From NCBI GenBank assembly GCA_020852155.1, contig JADZBJ010000258.1:1-5407 (forward strand): a stretch of DNA of 5,407 nucleotides. Reading direction: 5' to 3'. This document shows positions 4,537 through 5,407 of the stretch, piece by piece. The translations under genes and the position numbers were made by a program. The DNA is from Saprospiraceae bacterium. GTDB lineage: Bacteria > Bacteroidota > Bacteroidia > Chitinophagales > Saprospiraceae. The notes under the pieces were generated by a model. The model saw only the letters and a program-made list of their open reading frames with translations. It was not told the origin of the DNA and did not search any database. Numbering within the stretch: position 1 is the first letter of the stretch; every line of letters starts with the position of its first letter.

Positions 4537-5407
4537 CTACTCTCCGCGCGCCTTCCACACTGCGTCCAAATCTTCTATTTTTTGTTGAAAATACTGCTCC
4601 TCGATGCCAGAGCGCAGGCAGGCTTCATAGAGGCGTCGGGCGCGCTCGTAGTCGGATTTTTTAACGGGAAATGTTGTAGCAATCTTAGCAGCATATAAGT
4701 CTCCAAATGCTGCGATTTGCCATGTATTGCCCGTTGCCACGAGGCTGTCTTCGTTACCGGGCTGCTGGTCGAGCAGGTTTTCAAGCCCATACTCAGAAAG
4801 TTGCGTCAGCATCAGTCCGGCGAGCCTTTTGTCCAGCCCACCCACCCCAAAATCGATTGGAGGTGCCAAATCCCAGATTTTCGTGTCCCCAGAGCCTGTC
4901 GCCAGACGTTTGCCGTCCGGTGAAAAGCATACGCTACTGACAAAGTCTCTGTGGCCTTCCAGCGTGAGGGCGACCTTGCCGCTCGCCAAATCCCATATTC
5001 TCGCCGTGTGGTCTTCAGAGCCTGTCGCCAGACGTTTGCTGTCAGGTGAAAAGATAACACTACGGACAAATTGCGAGTGGCCTTCCAGCCTGAGGGTGGA
5101 CTTGCCACTCGCCAAATCCCATATTCTCGCCGTGTTGTCCCAAGAGCTGGTGGCCAGACGATTGCCGTCCGGTGAAAAGATAACGCCAGTAACACCTCCC
5201 CTGTGGCCTTCCAGCGTGAGGGCGGACTTGCCACTCGCCAAATCCCAGATTCTCGCCGTCTTGTCCTCAGAGCCGGTCGCCAGATGTTTGCCGTCCGGGG
5301 AAAAGCATACGCTCTCGACTCCGGCCCTGTGGCCTTCCAGCGTAATGACAGACTTGCCGCTCGCCAAATCCCAGATTATCGCCGTGCTGTCCCCAGAGCC
5401 GGTCGCC
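4537..5407 (-). CDS. WD40-repeat beta-propeller protein, 3' part (start outside window)
   Basis: The frame is open from the window's right edge to a TAG at 4539-4537, so the N-terminus is missing. An apparent internal start at 5367 is really the TTG of a WD-L-ASGK repeat, not the gene start. Four full repeats of 42 residues (pattern LEGH..V.SV.FSPDGK.LATGS.D.TARIWDLASGK) plus part of another are visible. The last repeat is shortened by two residues (GSGDTKIWD). After it come about 108 non-WD40 residues (about 4864-4540), mainly helical, ending in YERARRLYEACLRSG and a QQKIEDLDAVWK helix. WD40 propellers are protein-binding scaffolds. In Bacteroidota they are often fused to an N-terminal effector or signalling domain, which here would lie beyond 5407 and cannot be seen. 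The gene precedes the TPR gene on the same strand. Confidence 0.88.
   Translation of the reverse strand, partial: ATGSGDSTAIIWDLASGKSVITLEGHRAGVESVCFSPDGKHLATGSEDKTARIWDLASGKSALTLEGHRGGVTGVIFSPDGNRLATSSWDNTARIWDLASGKSTLRLEGHSQFVRSVIFSPDSKRLATGSEDHTARIWDLASGKVALTLEGHRDFVSSVCFSPDGKRLATGSGDTKIWDLAPPIDFGVGGLDKRLAGLMLTQLSEYGLENLLDQQPGNEDSLVATGNTWQIAAFGDLYAAKIATTFPVKKSDYERARRLYEACLRSGIEEQYFQQKIEDLDAVWKARGE
4865..5407 (-). repeat. 126-bp coding tandem repeat (WD40 blades)
   Basis: The landmark GCCAAATCCCA recurs at 4865, 4985, 5111, 5237 and 5363. Spacing is 126 bp, except the leftmost interval of 120 bp, where the final blade has lost six bases. Blades are highly alike at the nucleotide level, including silent positions (for example the GTGGCCTTCCAGC segment near 4951, 5077, 5203 and 5329). 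This indicates recent duplication or gene conversion rather than ancient repeats. Confidence 0.85.

Noticed and set aside
4812..5234. Alternative 140-codon minus-strand frame within the WD40 gene
   Set aside because: It is a shifted-frame shadow of the 126-bp repeats, which lack stops in that frame. The WD40 frame has clear protein motifs.

Overview
The window looks like chromosomal DNA from a Bacteroidota bacterium, probably near Saprospiria or a related lineage. This rests on four things: a secreted protein ending in a type IX secretion (Por) sorting domain, LytTR-type regulator remnants typical of the phylum, start codons without Shine-Dalgarno sequences, and a WD40-repeat gene of a kind common there. 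The exact taxon is inference.

Layout. Positions 1-359 (minus strand) hold the decayed remains of a LytTR DNA-binding domain gene. It is broken by a frameshift near 131-138 and by a 76-bp palindromic MITE-like insertion at 210-285, flanked by TTA duplications. Removing the insertion and one TTA in silico rejoins a convincing LytTR reading frame. Positions 432-2471 (+) encode a 679-residue secreted protein with a signal peptide, an N-terminal region resembling the PcRGLX/YetA RIFT barrel, a probable alpha/alpha-toroid middle and a T9SS C-terminal domain. Positions 3550-4422 (-) encode a TPR protein with ST7-like motifs. Upstream of it on the same strand, 4537-5407 (-) is the 3' part of a WD40 beta-propeller gene whose start lies outside the window.

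The centrepiece is 2469-3552. This is a compact module made of a REP-associated tyrosine transposase (RAYT, HUH/Y1 family) gene with eight copies of a REP-like palindrome on its 5' side and four on its 3' side (core CGCCGAAC-GGG-GTTCGGCG). Copies on the two sides of the gene are mostly in opposite orientation. The module is bounded by perfect 20-bp inverted repeats, and the outermost TAG of each is the stop codon of the flanking convergent gene. The RAYT stop codon also abuts a REP copy. Internal 66-bp and 36-bp tandem amplifications suggest the array has expanded recently. RAYT/REP systems are known; the gapless fit between two stop codons with perfect terminal repeats is the unusual part.

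The two minus-strand genes may be co-transcribed (114-bp gap). They converge on the secreted-protein gene, so the REP module sits where bidirectional transcription termination would be useful. No RNA genes, CRISPR arrays or replication origin were seen.
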